Origin: Pseudomonadota bacterium
GTDB lineage: Bacteria; Pseudomonadota; Alphaproteobacteria; Azospirillales; Azospirillaceae
Reading direction: 5' to 3'
Assembly (NCBI GenBank): GCA_023416195.1
Contig: JAEZID010000016.1
Location: 1 to 11,592, forward strand
DNA length: 11,592 nt
The notes below the pieces were generated by a model. The model worked only from the letters and a program-made list of their open reading frames with translations. It did not search any database and was not told where the DNA came from. Position 1 is the first letter of the stretch. Each line of letters opens with the position of its first letter. Positions 1-6,714 of the stretch are shown here, one piece after another. A program made the translations under genes and the position numbers.

Positions 1-115
1 GATCGCAGCCGATCTGCATGACGGTCAAGCCCTGTTCCGCAATGGCTGCGGTCAGGTTCGACGAGAGCGTCGACTTGCCGATGCCTCCCTTTCCATAGAT
101 CGCGATGTGCCGCAT
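1..115 (-). CDS. NifH/BchL-superfamily nitrogenase reductase-like ATPase, N-terminal fragment
   Basis: This gene runs off the left edge and only its first 38 codons are visible. The protein opens with MRHIAIYGKGGIGKST, the deviant Walker A P-loop of nitrogenase iron proteins (residues 8-16), and continues to MQIGCD (residues 33-38), matching the switch I start (GCDPK) of the family. Proteins of this kind are ATP-dependent reductases that pass single electrons from a [4Fe-4S] cluster to a partner. The wording LSSNL...MQIGCD resembles BchL and nitrogenase-like groups more than classical NifH (which has QNL...IVGCD); this is from memory. A good ribosome site (AAGGAG on the minus strand, 122-127) lies 6 bases before the ATG. 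It is divergent from arsM and shares a mirrored promoter with it. The cluster cysteines and partner subunits lie outside the window, so the subgroup and substrate cannot be settled. Confidence 0.85.
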   Translation of the reverse strand, partial: MRHIAIYGKGGIGKSTLSSNLTAAIAEQGLTVMQIGCD

Positions 116-166
116 GCGCCGCTCCTTATGTTGCGCGGACCGAGGCCCGCCGGCCGCTTCCGTCCC

Positions 167-194
167 ACAAAACGAGAAATCTAGAACTGTCGAA
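167..194 (-). promoter_or_regulatory. Putative promoter of the NifH-like gene
   Basis: On the minus strand, TTCGAC (189-194) and TTTTGT (167-172) are separated by 16 bases, a plausible -35/-10 pair with a poor -10. The pair falls in a block 31/35 identical to the mirrored promoter of arsM, and is about 50 bases upstream of the start codon. Only the conservation between the two copies makes this more than a weak match. Confidence 0.45.
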
Positions 195-247
195 TTTATG
201 GTAGCGACAGCCATGAAGGCCGCAAAATGCGAAATGTCCGGTCAATG

Positions 248-264
248 CATGATTTGAAATCATG
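248..264. promoter_or_regulatory. Perfect 17-bp dyad, candidate operator (left copy)
   Basis: CATGATTTGAAATCATG is a perfect palindrome with 8-base arms around a central G. Its mirrored partner lies at 322-338. It sits roughly 50 bases upstream of the putative -35 of the NifH-like gene, a position more typical of an activator site than of a repressor site. I do not recognise the regulator. Confidence 0.5.
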
Positions 265-321
265 TAACGACATTGTCAGACGAGTGTATGCAATGGTGCT
301 GGCGAGAATGGCGCCGTTCAA

Positions 322-338
322 CATGACTTCAGATCATG
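322..338. promoter_or_regulatory. Degenerate 17-bp dyad, candidate operator (right copy)
   Basis: CATGACTTCAGATCATG is the mirrored counterpart of the perfect dyad at 248-264. The outer CATGA/TCATG half-sites are kept and two inner pairs are broken. It lies about 54 bases upstream of the putative -35 of arsM, the same distance as the left copy from its promoter. Confidence 0.45.
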
Positions 339-391
339 CATTGGCCCAGCATTTCGCATTTTGCCCATGCCCCCGTGCCGACTACCATCGG

Positions 392-419
392 TTCGACACT
401 TCTAGTTTTCTAGTTATGT
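392..419 (+). promoter_or_regulatory. Putative promoter of the arsM operon
   Basis: TTCGAC (392-397) and TTATGT (414-419) are 16 bases apart, and GTGGGACGG (418-426) follows at the expected transcript start. The arrangement is the mirror of 167-194. Transcription would begin near 425-428, giving a leader of roughly 50 bases before arsM. The hexamers are poor sigma-70 matches, in keeping with an activator-dependent promoter. Confidence 0.45.
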
Positions 420-466
420 GGGACGGTGGCGCCGAAGGACGGCGGCATCCGGCCGTGTCGGGGAAT

Positions 467-471
467 AAGGA
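467..471 (+). promoter_or_regulatory. Ribosome binding site fixing the arsM start
   Basis: AAGGA lies 8 bases before the ATG at 480. This decides against an in-frame GTG at 426, which has no comparable site and lies at or before the putative transcript start. Confidence 0.65.
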
Positions 472-479
472 AACGCTCA

Positions 480-1571
480 ATGGATACCGAAGCGCTTGTC
501 CTGGAAAGCTACAGCAAGCGGATCAGCGATCCGCAAGTCACCCCCGGATACACGTCCTTGCAGATGTGCTCGGCGGAGGCCTACGACCGCGATCTGCTGA
601 AGAACGTGCCGCCGGAAATCATCAACGCGGATTTCGGCTGCGGCAACCCGTCGAAGCACGCGCGGGCAGGCGACGTGGTGCTCGACCTGGGCAGCGGCAG
701 CGGCAAGATCTGCTACATCCTGTCGCAGATCGTCGGGCCGGAGGGGCGGGTCATCGGCATTGACATGAACCGGGACATGCTGGCCCTGGCGCGCCGGCAT
801 CGGTCCGGCTTCGCGGCCAAGGTCGGCTTCGACAACCTGACCTTCCTGCTTGGCCGCATCCAGGACATGCGCACCGACCTGGAAGCGCTGGACGCGGCGC
901 TGGCCCGCAATCCGGTCTCCGATCTCACCCGCTATCTGGAGGTGGAGCAGGAGGTCCGTCGGTCGGCCGCCGACCAGCCGCTGGTCGCCGACGATTCGGT
1001 CGATCTGATCGTGTCGAACTGCGTCATCAATCTGGTCCGGACGGACGAGAAGGCGCGCGTGTTCCACGAGATGTTCCGCGTGCTGCGCCCCGGCGGACGC
1101 ATCGCGATTTCCGACATCGTCTCGAACATCGACCTGCCCGACGAGCTGAGGCAGGACCCCGAGCTGTGGGCGGGCTGCTACGGCGGCGTCTTCCCCGAAC
1201 AGGACTTCTACGCGATCCTCGAACATGCCGGCTTCGCCGCGATCCGCGTCGAGGTGCGGCGCGATCTGCCGGAAAAAGCCATCGGCGACGTGCGCTTCCT
1301 CTCGGTGACGGTGACGGCGGTCAAACCGCACGCGGCGCGCTCGTGCTGCGGCGCGCGTGGGGAGCACGAGGCCCTCTACCGGGGGCCCTGGAAGGAGGTC
1401 GTCGACGACCAGGGAAACCGCTATCCGCGCGGCGAGCTGATCAAGGTCGCCGATGCCGCGTGGAAGACCCTGGAGCACGAGGCCTTTCGCGCGGACGTCA
1501 TCCGCATCGGGGAGGACGCGCCGGCCGCAGTGCCGGCCCAAGCCCCAACCTCCGGTTCCTGCTGCGCCTGA
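480..1571 (+). CDS. arsM: ArsM-type As(III) S-adenosylmethionine methyltransferase
   Basis: This 363-residue protein is a class I SAM-dependent methyltransferase that should transfer methyl groups to trivalent arsenic in the cytoplasm. The SAM-binding motif VVLDLGSGSG is at 67-76, with the acidic IGID at 92-95. Four cysteines sit in ArsM-like settings: Cys30, Cys54 (DFGCGNP), Cys181 (SNCVINL) and Cys233 (WAGCYGG), matching the As-binding cysteines of characterised ArsM proteins. The C-terminal part has the YRGPW segment (300-304) seen in many ArsM proteins and cysteine pairs at 289-290 and 361-362. An apparent insertion of about 35-40 residues (roughly 131-170) separates GRIQD from the VDLIVSNC stretch that follows it more closely in simpler ArsM enzymes. 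It heads an operon with the transglutaminase-like, decarboxylase and dehydrogenase genes. It may detoxify arsenite or methylate an organoarsenical intermediate; the sequence cannot say which. Confidence 0.87.
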   Translation: MDTEALVLESYSKRISDPQVTPGYTSLQMCSAEAYDRDLLKNVPPEIINADFGCGNPSKHARAGDVVLDLGSGSGKICYILSQIVGPEGRVIGIDMNRDMLALARRHRSGFAAKVGFDNLTFLLGRIQDMRTDLEALDAALARNPVSDLTRYLEVEQEVRRSAADQPLVADDSVDLIVSNCVINLVRTDEKARVFHEMFRVLRPGGRIAISDIVSNIDLPDELRQDPELWAGCYGGVFPEQDFYAILEHAGFAAIRVEVRRDLPEKAIGDVRFLSVTVTAVKPHAARSCCGARGEHEALYRGPWKEVVDDQGNRYPRGELIKVADAAWKTLEHEAFRADVIRIGEDAPAAVPAQAPTSGSCCA

Positions 1572-1660
1572 CTCCACCCCGCATCACCAACCTTTCGGGG
1601 CCGGCGGCGGATCGCCACCTCCGGCCGGTCCCGCCCAGCCCACGCCGGAGCGGTAATCCC

Positions 1661-2491
1661 ATGCCTTCCATTCGCCTCGACATCCCCGACCGCCCCCTGC
1701 CGACGATGCCGCTTGGCCTGCTGGTGCCGATCCCGCCGGACACGGCGCACCAGCGGCTTGCCGGCACGACGGCGCCGGACGTGCCGAGCCTGACGCGCCA
1801 GCGTGCGCTCAACGCGGAGCAGAGCGCTTTCTTTCTGCCGGGGCTGGACGGCGCCGGCACGCGGTTCGAGTTCACGCTGGCCGATGGGACCGGCGAAAGC
1901 CCGCCCGCGCATTTCACGCCCATCGACAGCCGCTACTCCCGCCCGTCCGCCGAATTGAAGGACGCCATCGCGAAACTGATCAAGGATGTCCCCAACGACA
2001 CGGTGGCGGTCGAAAGGATGGTCGCCTTCACGGCCTCCCTGTTCGACTACGATCACCCTCCGGTGCGGTTCTGCGACGGCAAGGACGAGGTTCCGCTGCT
2101 TGAGACGCTGACCAAGGGAAGCTGCACCGACATCAACACCTTCCTGCTCAGTTCGCTCTACGCCGCCGGAATCCCGGGCACCTACTACGCCGGCTACTTC
2201 TTCGAGGGCGGAAAGCCGAAGAGCACGAGCGGCTTCCATTGCTGGATCTCGACCTTCGCGGAGGGCGAGCATCTGGACTGGGACATCGCCCATCACATCA
2301 AGGCCGGAACGCGGGAGGTGCAGCCTGCCCTCAACCCGACGCCCGGCGAGCGCGTGGCGCTGAGCTACGCGCGCGGCCTGCGCTTCGCCGTGGCGGATGT
2401 GGAGGTCGAGTTCACGCACTTCGCCTTCCCGTACTGGATCTATCCCGATGGCCGGTACGAGCCGTCGGTCGCCGTCGCCACCCTCTCCTGA
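1661..2491 (+). CDS. Transglutaminase-like cysteine protein of unknown function
   Basis: This 276-residue soluble protein has a transglutaminase-like (papain-fold) core in its second half. A Cys-His-Asp triad is readable: Cys155 in GSCTDIN, His193 in GFHCWI, and Asp208 in LDWDIAHHI (Asp206 is an alternative). Family members hydrolyse or form amide bonds, or transfer acyl groups; no substrate can be named. There is no signal peptide or membrane segment. Residues 1-90 match nothing I recognise; they include the stretch FFLPGLDGAGTRFEF, which could be an N-terminal beta domain of the kind found in transglutaminase-like proteins. The ATG at 1661 was chosen because a GGAG site (1647-1650) precedes it by 10 bases; the reading frame stays open further upstream, but there it overlaps arsM. 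It is 89 bases after arsM and 38 before the decarboxylase, so it is presumably cotranscribed. Its place inside the pathway operon suggests tailoring of the product, perhaps an amide or peptide linkage; that is inference. Confidence 0.75.
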   Translation: MPSIRLDIPDRPLPTMPLGLLVPIPPDTAHQRLAGTTAPDVPSLTRQRALNAEQSAFFLPGLDGAGTRFEFTLADGTGESPPAHFTPIDSRYSRPSAELKDAIAKLIKDVPNDTVAVERMVAFTASLFDYDHPPVRFCDGKDEVPLLETLTKGSCTDINTFLLSSLYAAGIPGTYYAGYFFEGGKPKSTSGFHCWISTFAEGEHLDWDIAHHIKAGTREVQPALNPTPGERVALSYARGLRFAVADVEVEFTHFAFPYWIYPDGRYEPSVAVATLS

Positions 2492-2529
2492 CTCTCCGAA
2501 CCCTGATTCTCCGAACGAGGACCCCTCCC

Positions 2530-3687
2530 ATGATCCGTGCGGAAGACTTCATCGCGGCGGCGCGCGACGGCGGCATCGACTTCTACACCGGTGTGCCCTG
2601 TTCCTACCTCGCCCCGCTCATCAACCGGGTCATCAGCGATCCGGCCTGCCGGTATGTCGGCGCCACCAGCGAAGGGGAGGCCGTGGCGATTGCCGCCGGG
2701 GCGTGGCTGGCCGGGCGGCTGCCGGTCGTCCTGTGCCAGAACTCCGGGCTCGGCAATACCGTCAACCCTTTGACCTCCCTGAACCACTCCTTCCGCATCC
2801 CCAGCCTTCTGGTCGTGACGTGGCGCGGTGAACCGGGCCATCCGGACGAACCGCAGCACACGGTGATGGGGGAGGTGACCCATGCCCTTCTCGACACGAT
2901 CCGCATCCCGCATGCGGGGTTTCCCGAGCAGCCGGAGGAAATCGCTGACCGGCTGGCGACGGCGGGCAGCCTGATGCGCGACACGGGCTTGCCCTTCGCC
3001 CTGGTGATGCGCAAGGACGCCGTGGCGCCAGAGCCGCTCCATCCCCCGGCGGCGCCCGCCCTCGCGCCGGGCCGTCTTCAGGATCTGCGCGGGCACGGCC
3101 CCCGGCCGGCTCGGATCGATGTCCTGTCGAGCGCGTTGGGCCTGCTGCCGGAGGACGCCGCGGTCATCGCCACCACGGGCAAATGCGGGCGCGAGCTGTT
3201 CACGCTCGCCGACCGCGAGCAGCACCTGTACGTCGTCGGTTCCATGGGCGGCGCGTCGGCCATCGGCCTGGGCGTCGCCACTCAGGTGGCCCACCCCGTG
3301 GTGGTCCTCGACGGCGACGGTGCCGCGTTGATGAAGCTGGGCAATCTGGCGACCATCGGCGCCCAGGCGCCGGAAAAGCTGGTCCACGTCATCCTGGACA
3401 ACGGCGTCCACGATTCGACCGGCGGCCAGGAGACGGTCTCCGCGACCGTCGATTTCGCCGCCGTCGCGGTGGCCTGCGGCTATCGAAACGCGGTTCGGAG
3501 CGACGATCTGCCCGGCTTCGAGCGCGCCTTCGCGGAGGCCCTGCGCACGCCCGGACCGCACCTCCTGCACGTGCGCATCCGTCCGGGATCGCTGGAAAAG
3601 CTCGGCCGTCCGACGGTCGGGCCGGTCGCCGTCGCGGAGCGGTTCAAGGCCTTCCTGGCCGCCCGGCGCGCAGCACTTCCGGCCTGA
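2530..3687 (+). CDS. Phosphonopyruvate-decarboxylase-family ThDP enzyme (proposed arsonopyruvate decarboxylase)
   Basis: This 385-residue enzyme resembles phosphonopyruvate decarboxylases such as Fom2 and BcpC in length and motifs. Residues 1-165 form the ThDP pyrimidine-binding domain with the cofactor-activating glutamate in SEGEAVAIAAG (Glu50). The second half forms the pyrophosphate-binding domain: TGKCGRELF (216-224), VGSMGGASAIGLG (236-248), then the metal-binding motif GDG (262-264) through Asn291. The family decarboxylates phosphonopyruvate to phosphonoacetaldehyde. No PEP mutase is present here to make phosphonopyruvate, whereas AroA and iPGM homologues are, as in the Streptomyces arseno-organic cluster. 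I therefore infer arsonopyruvate as the substrate, giving arsonoacetaldehyde. A GAGGA site (2517-2521) precedes the ATG by 8 bases. The gene is followed after 35 bases by the matching dehydrogenase. Family confidence is high; substrate is inferred. Confidence 0.88.
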   Translation: MIRAEDFIAAARDGGIDFYTGVPCSYLAPLINRVISDPACRYVGATSEGEAVAIAAGAWLAGRLPVVLCQNSGLGNTVNPLTSLNHSFRIPSLLVVTWRGEPGHPDEPQHTVMGEVTHALLDTIRIPHAGFPEQPEEIADRLATAGSLMRDTGLPFALVMRKDAVAPEPLHPPAAPALAPGRLQDLRGHGPRPARIDVLSSALGLLPEDAAVIATTGKCGRELFTLADREQHLYVVGSMGGASAIGLGVATQVAHPVVVLDGDGAALMKLGNLATIGAQAPEKLVHVILDNGVHDSTGGQETVSATVDFAAVAVACGYRNAVRSDDLPGFERAFAEALRTPGPHLLHVRIRPGSLEKLGRPTVGPVAVAERFKAFLAARRAALPA

Positions 3688-3722
3688 ACGTCTTGCCCCC
3701 ATCCATCCAGCGGAAGGTTCCC

Positions 3723-5183
3723 ATGCCAACGCCCCCGTCAGCAACCGACCAAAAACTCTTGGAAACCGCGATGTGGATCGCGGGGGAAGCGCAGTTCGCC
3801 GCCTCAATGCTCGACGTGCACGATCCCTACAGCGGCCGGCTGGTCGGGCGGGTGCCGGCGGCCGGGAAGGCGCAGGTCGCCGAAGCCATCGAGCGGATGA
3901 CGCGGCAAAGCCCCCCGAAGCTCAGCCGGCAACAACGTTCGGTGATCCTGCGCCGGATCGCCGACATCATCCGCCGCGAGACCGACAGCCTCGCCCGGCT
4001 GAACACCGCCGAATCCGGTCTTTGCCTGAAGGACACGCGGTACGAGGCCGCCCGCTCCATCGACGTGCTGAATCTGGCCGCCGACGCAACGAGCTTCGAT
4101 GATTCCGCCGTGTTCCCCGGCTCAGTCGGCGCCAACGGCAAGCCCCGGCGCATCTTCACCCACCGCGAGTCCATCGGGCTGGTGGCGGCGATCACGCCGT
4201 TCAACCACCCGCTGAACCAGGTGGTCCACAAGATCGCCCCGGCCATCGCGACCAACACGCCGATCATCGTCAAGCCGTCGGAAAAGACCCCCCTCACCGC
4301 GCTACGCCTGGCCGAGATCTGCTACGAGGCGGGGCTGCCGCCGGAGTTGCTGTCGGTCGTGACCGGCAACCCGGCCGAGATCGCCGAAGTGTTCACCAGC
4401 CATCCGGCGGTTGCGCTGCTCAGCTTCACCGGCAGTCCGACCGTCGGCAAGCGTTTGATCCAGCAGGCCGGCTACCGCCGCGTCGTTGTCGAGTTGGGCG
4501 GCAACGACCCGCTGATCGTGATGGAGGACGCGGACGTGGAGGCAGCGGCCGAACTGGCCGCCAACGGGGCCTACGGCAATTCCGGGCAGCGCTGCACGGC
4601 GGTCAAGCGCATCCTGGTCCAGCGCGGCATCGCCGACGCCTTCGTGGCGGCTCTGGAGCGCCGGACGCAGCGCTTCGTCGCCGCCGATCCGGCCGACGAG
4701 CGGACCGACATCGGAACCGTCATCGACGAGCCGGCCGCCGTCCAGATTGCACGGCGCATCGCCGACGCCATCGGCGCCGGGGCGCGGCTCGTCGCGGGGC
4801 ACCGGCGCGACGGCGCCCTCCTGCAGCCGACGATCTTGGACCATGTTCCGACCGGCTGCGAGCTGGTCGCCGAAGAAACCTTCGGCCCCGTGGCGCCGGT
4901 CATCCGCTTCGACGGCATCGACGAGGCGATATCCATCAGCAACGGCACCCGCTACGGCCTGTCCTCGGCCATCTGCACCAACCGGATCGACTGGATTTCC
5001 CGCTTCGTTTCCGACCTGCGGGTCGGCAGCGTGAACGTCTGGGAGGTTCCCGGCTACCGGTCGGAAGCCTCGCCCTTCGGCGGCGTGAAGGACTCCGGCC
5101 TCGGCTGCAAGGAGGGCGTGGTCGAGGCCATGCGGCTCTACACCACGGTCAAGACGCTGTCCCTGCCTTGGCCGCATCCGTGA
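3723..5183 (+). CDS. Phosphonoacetaldehyde-dehydrogenase-family ALDH (proposed arsonoacetaldehyde dehydrogenase)
   Basis: This 486-residue protein is a full-length NAD(P)+-dependent aldehyde dehydrogenase. The catalytic residues are Asn161 (TPFNHPLN), general-base Glu257 (VVELGGNDPL) and nucleophile Cys291 (SGQRCTAVKR). The C-terminal SPFGGVKDSGLGCKEG followed by TVKTLSLPW closely resembles PhnY/PhpJ phosphonoacetaldehyde dehydrogenases. Arginines that I recall binding the phosphonate in Sinorhizobium PhnY appear to have counterparts here: Arg106 (KDTRYE), Arg290 next to Cys291, and Arg446 (GYRSEAS). The family oxidises phosphonoacetaldehyde to phosphonoacetate. In this setting the aldehyde from the upstream decarboxylase would be arsonoacetaldehyde and the product arsonoacetate. 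It starts 35 bases after the decarboxylase stop with an AAGG site (3714-3717), and is the last gene of the plus-strand operon. Family assignment is strong; the arsenic substrate is inference. Confidence 0.9.
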   Translation: MPTPPSATDQKLLETAMWIAGEAQFAASMLDVHDPYSGRLVGRVPAAGKAQVAEAIERMTRQSPPKLSRQQRSVILRRIADIIRRETDSLARLNTAESGLCLKDTRYEAARSIDVLNLAADATSFDDSAVFPGSVGANGKPRRIFTHRESIGLVAAITPFNHPLNQVVHKIAPAIATNTPIIVKPSEKTPLTALRLAEICYEAGLPPELLSVVTGNPAEIAEVFTSHPAVALLSFTGSPTVGKRLIQQAGYRRVVVELGGNDPLIVMEDADVEAAAELAANGAYGNSGQRCTAVKRILVQRGIADAFVAALERRTQRFVAADPADERTDIGTVIDEPAAVQIARRIADAIGAGARLVAGHRRDGALLQPTILDHVPTGCELVAEETFGPVAPVIRFDGIDEAISISNGTRYGLSSAICTNRIDWISRFVSDLRVGSVNVWEVPGYRSEASPFGGVKDSGLGCKEGVVEAMRLYTTVKTLSLPWPHP

Positions 5184-5191
5184 CGAAGAAG

Positions 5192-5226
5192 CGGCGGAAC
5201 CAGAGCGTCACGCCCCGGTTCCGCCG
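5192..5226. terminator. Candidate bidirectional terminator hairpin between convergent operons
   Basis: CGGCGGAACC (5192-5201) pairs perfectly with GGTTCCGCCG (5217-5226) around a 15-base loop. It lies 8 bases after the dehydrogenase stop and 6 bases beyond the stop of the mutase on the opposite strand. Neither side has a proper T-run, so this is not a textbook Rho-independent terminator. Its place in a 49-base convergent gap still argues for a shared transcript end. Confidence 0.6.
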
Positions 5227-5232
5227 GTCTCA

Positions 5233-6693
5233 TCAGGCCGCAGGCTCCAGCAGGCTCGCTTCCATATAGTCGGGCTTTGGCAGGCCCAGCACGCTCAGCA
5301 GGCTGGGAGCGACGTTGGCCAGCGAGCCCGCCCGTCCCGTCCAGGCGAATGCCTGTCCCGGCGCCGGAACGACGGTGAAGGGCACCGGCCGGTCGGTGTG
5401 GGAGCCGAACGGCCGGCCGGCCTCGTCGAGCACGCGGTCGGCGTTGCCGTGGTCGGAGGTGATCAGCACCGTCCACCCTTCGTCGCGGCAAATCCCGAGC
5501 AGTGCCTCCAGCTTGGCATCGACGCACCGCGCCGCCCGCACCGCCGCGTCGTAGCGGCCGAGATGGCCGACCTGATCCAGGTTGGCGATGTTGACGATGG
5601 CCACGCGGTTGGCCGGAGTCCGGACGACCGCCTCGACCGCCTGGACGACCAGATCGATCGACATCTCCGGATGGTCGGCGATCTCCGCGTCGGGGATCGA
5701 CGCGATACGCACGGCGCACCCCTCCAGATCGGTGTTGAGTCCGTTCATGAAACGGGTGACGTGCGGGAACTTGCACGCCTCGGCGATGCGCGTCGATGGC
5801 AGCTTCGCCCGGATCAGCTCGAAGCCGAGCCCGTGCGACAGCGGCCGCGTCGGGAAGAACACCTGTGACACCGGCACCGCCGAACCAAGCTCGACGAGGG
5901 AGTGGACGGGGTGCCGCTCGGCCAGCACGCCGGCCACCTGCGCCACCCGGTCGGCCCGGTGCTGCGTCAGCAACACCGGCTCGCCCGCCACCGCCAGACG
6001 CCCGCCCGGCACCAGATGGCCGGGGAAGGAGCTTTCGGCGGCGTTCGACAGGTGCGCCGTCAGCGCCGCGCCGGTGAACTCCGGCAGCGCCGCCCCGGCT
6101 TCCAGGGCGTCGGCGAACACGCGGGAGATGGCGAGATCGCCGCTGCGGTCGCAGAACCAGCGGCGGCCGATGATCAGGCCCAGCCGAACGCCGGGAAGCC
6201 CGGCGAGCTGTGTGCGCAGCTCGTCGAGCAACGCCGGCGCTGATCCGGCCTGGGAATCCACCCCGTCGAGAACGGGGTGGACGACGATCTCGGGAATGCC
6301 GTGCCGGGAGGCCAGCAACGCCGTCTGGATCAGCGAGCGCAGGTGGCCGTGCACCCCGGCGTCCGACAGCAGGCCCACGACATGGACGCGCGGCTGGCCG
6401 GACAAGCCGGCCCAGACGTCGCTGCCGGCCCAGGTCCCGTCGTGGAAGGCGGCGTCGATGCGCGATAGGGTGGAGGGCATGACACAGCCAGCACCGATGG
6501 TCAGATGGCCAATTTCGGAGTTGCCGACCTGACCGGCGTCGAGCCCGACGGACGGGCCGGACGCGCCCAGCACGGCGTGCCCGTGTTCGGCCATCGCGCG
6601 GAACAGGGTCGGCATGGTCTCGGGCGTGACGGCGTTGCCGGGATGGGGCTCGGCGAGCCCCATCCCATCAAGAATGAGTAAAAGCGCTTTCAT
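5233..6693 (-). CDS. Cofactor-independent phosphoglycerate mutase homologue (proposed arsenoenolpyruvate mutase)
   Basis: This 486-residue protein is slightly shorter than typical iPGM (about 510). It is a member of the alkaline phosphatase superfamily with two Mn-site clusters. The nucleophile is Ser59 in GQVGNSEIGH, and metal ligands include Asp9, Asp373, His377 (NLDQVGH), Asp414, His415 (SDHGNAD) and His432. Against Bacillus stearothermophilus iPGM as I remember it, His115, Arg177, Arg183, Arg246, Arg249 and Lys308 are conserved. The substrate arginine of the LDGRD motif (Arg153 there) is Val145 here (LDGVD), and the RWDR segment after Arg183 is lost. So the phosphotransfer machinery is kept while the glycerate pocket is changed. 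Such a homologue is the proposed mutase turning arsenoenolpyruvate into arsonopyruvate in Streptomyces. It is the last gene of the pst-aroA operon, 21 bases after the aroA stop, with a weak ribosome site. A glycolytic role is less likely but not excluded. Confidence 0.85.
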   Translation of the reverse strand: MKALLLILDGMGLAEPHPGNAVTPETMPTLFRAMAEHGHAVLGASGPSVGLDAGQVGNSEIGHLTIGAGCVMPSTLSRIDAAFHDGTWAGSDVWAGLSGQPRVHVVGLLSDAGVHGHLRSLIQTALLASRHGIPEIVVHPVLDGVDSQAGSAPALLDELRTQLAGLPGVRLGLIIGRRWFCDRSGDLAISRVFADALEAGAALPEFTGAALTAHLSNAAESSFPGHLVPGGRLAVAGEPVLLTQHRADRVAQVAGVLAERHPVHSLVELGSAVPVSQVFFPTRPLSHGLGFELIRAKLPSTRIAEACKFPHVTRFMNGLNTDLEGCAVRIASIPDAEIADHPEMSIDLVVQAVEAVVRTPANRVAIVNIANLDQVGHLGRYDAAVRAARCVDAKLEALLGICRDEGWTVLITSDHGNADRVLDEAGRPFGSHTDRPVPFTVVPAPGQAFAWTGRAGSLANVAPSLLSVLGLPKPDYMEASLLEPAA

Positions 6694-6714
6694 GGGAGGT
6701 TCCGGTGAACTGGG

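Larger units (their letters stand above)
160..426. repeat. Imperfect 106-bp inverted repeat spanning the divergent promoter region
   Basis: Positions 160-265, read on the minus strand, align without gaps to positions 321-426 on the plus strand, with a 55-bp spacer (266-320). By hand count 78 of 106 positions agree: 38 of 44 in the inner block (222-265 / 321-364), 9 of 27 in the middle, and 31 of 35 in the outer block (160-194 / 392-426). The inner block contains CATTTCGCATTTTGC and a CATGA...TCATG dyad; the outer block contains the putative promoter. Conservation in two separate blocks at fixed spacing looks like selection on protein-binding sites after an inverted duplication. Confidence 0.85.

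Noticed and set aside
222..364. Sigma-54 promoter or NifA upstream site in the divergent region, given the NifH-like gene
   Set aside because: I found no GG-N10-GC element with the usual flanking bases and no TGT-N10-ACA site in the conserved blocks.
160..426. The inverted repeat as terminal repeats of a small mobile element
   Set aside because: There is no transposase, target duplication or clean end, and the arms align with promoter geometry on both sides, which fits a duplicated regulatory region better.
426..480. GTG start for arsM at 426
   Set aside because: It lacks a ribosome site and coincides with the putative transcript start; the ATG at 480 has AAGGA 8 bases upstream and begins the conserved protein.
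227..763. Plus-strand open frame beginning in the intergenic gap
   Set aside because: It overlaps arsM in another frame, encodes Arg/Gly-rich low-complexity protein from its middle on, and begins inside the inverted-repeat promoter region.
477..5177. Long minus-strand open frames opposite arsM and the downstream plus-strand genes
   Set aside because: They mirror the GC-rich codon structure of well-identified plus-strand genes, show no recognisable domains, and are rich in Arg, Asp, His and Gln as expected of antisense shadows.
5233..6693. Housekeeping glycolytic phosphoglycerate mutase
   Set aside because: The LDGRD arginine is replaced by Val, and the gene is embedded with AroA and pst genes opposite a PPD-ALDH operon. 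Not fully excluded without assay.
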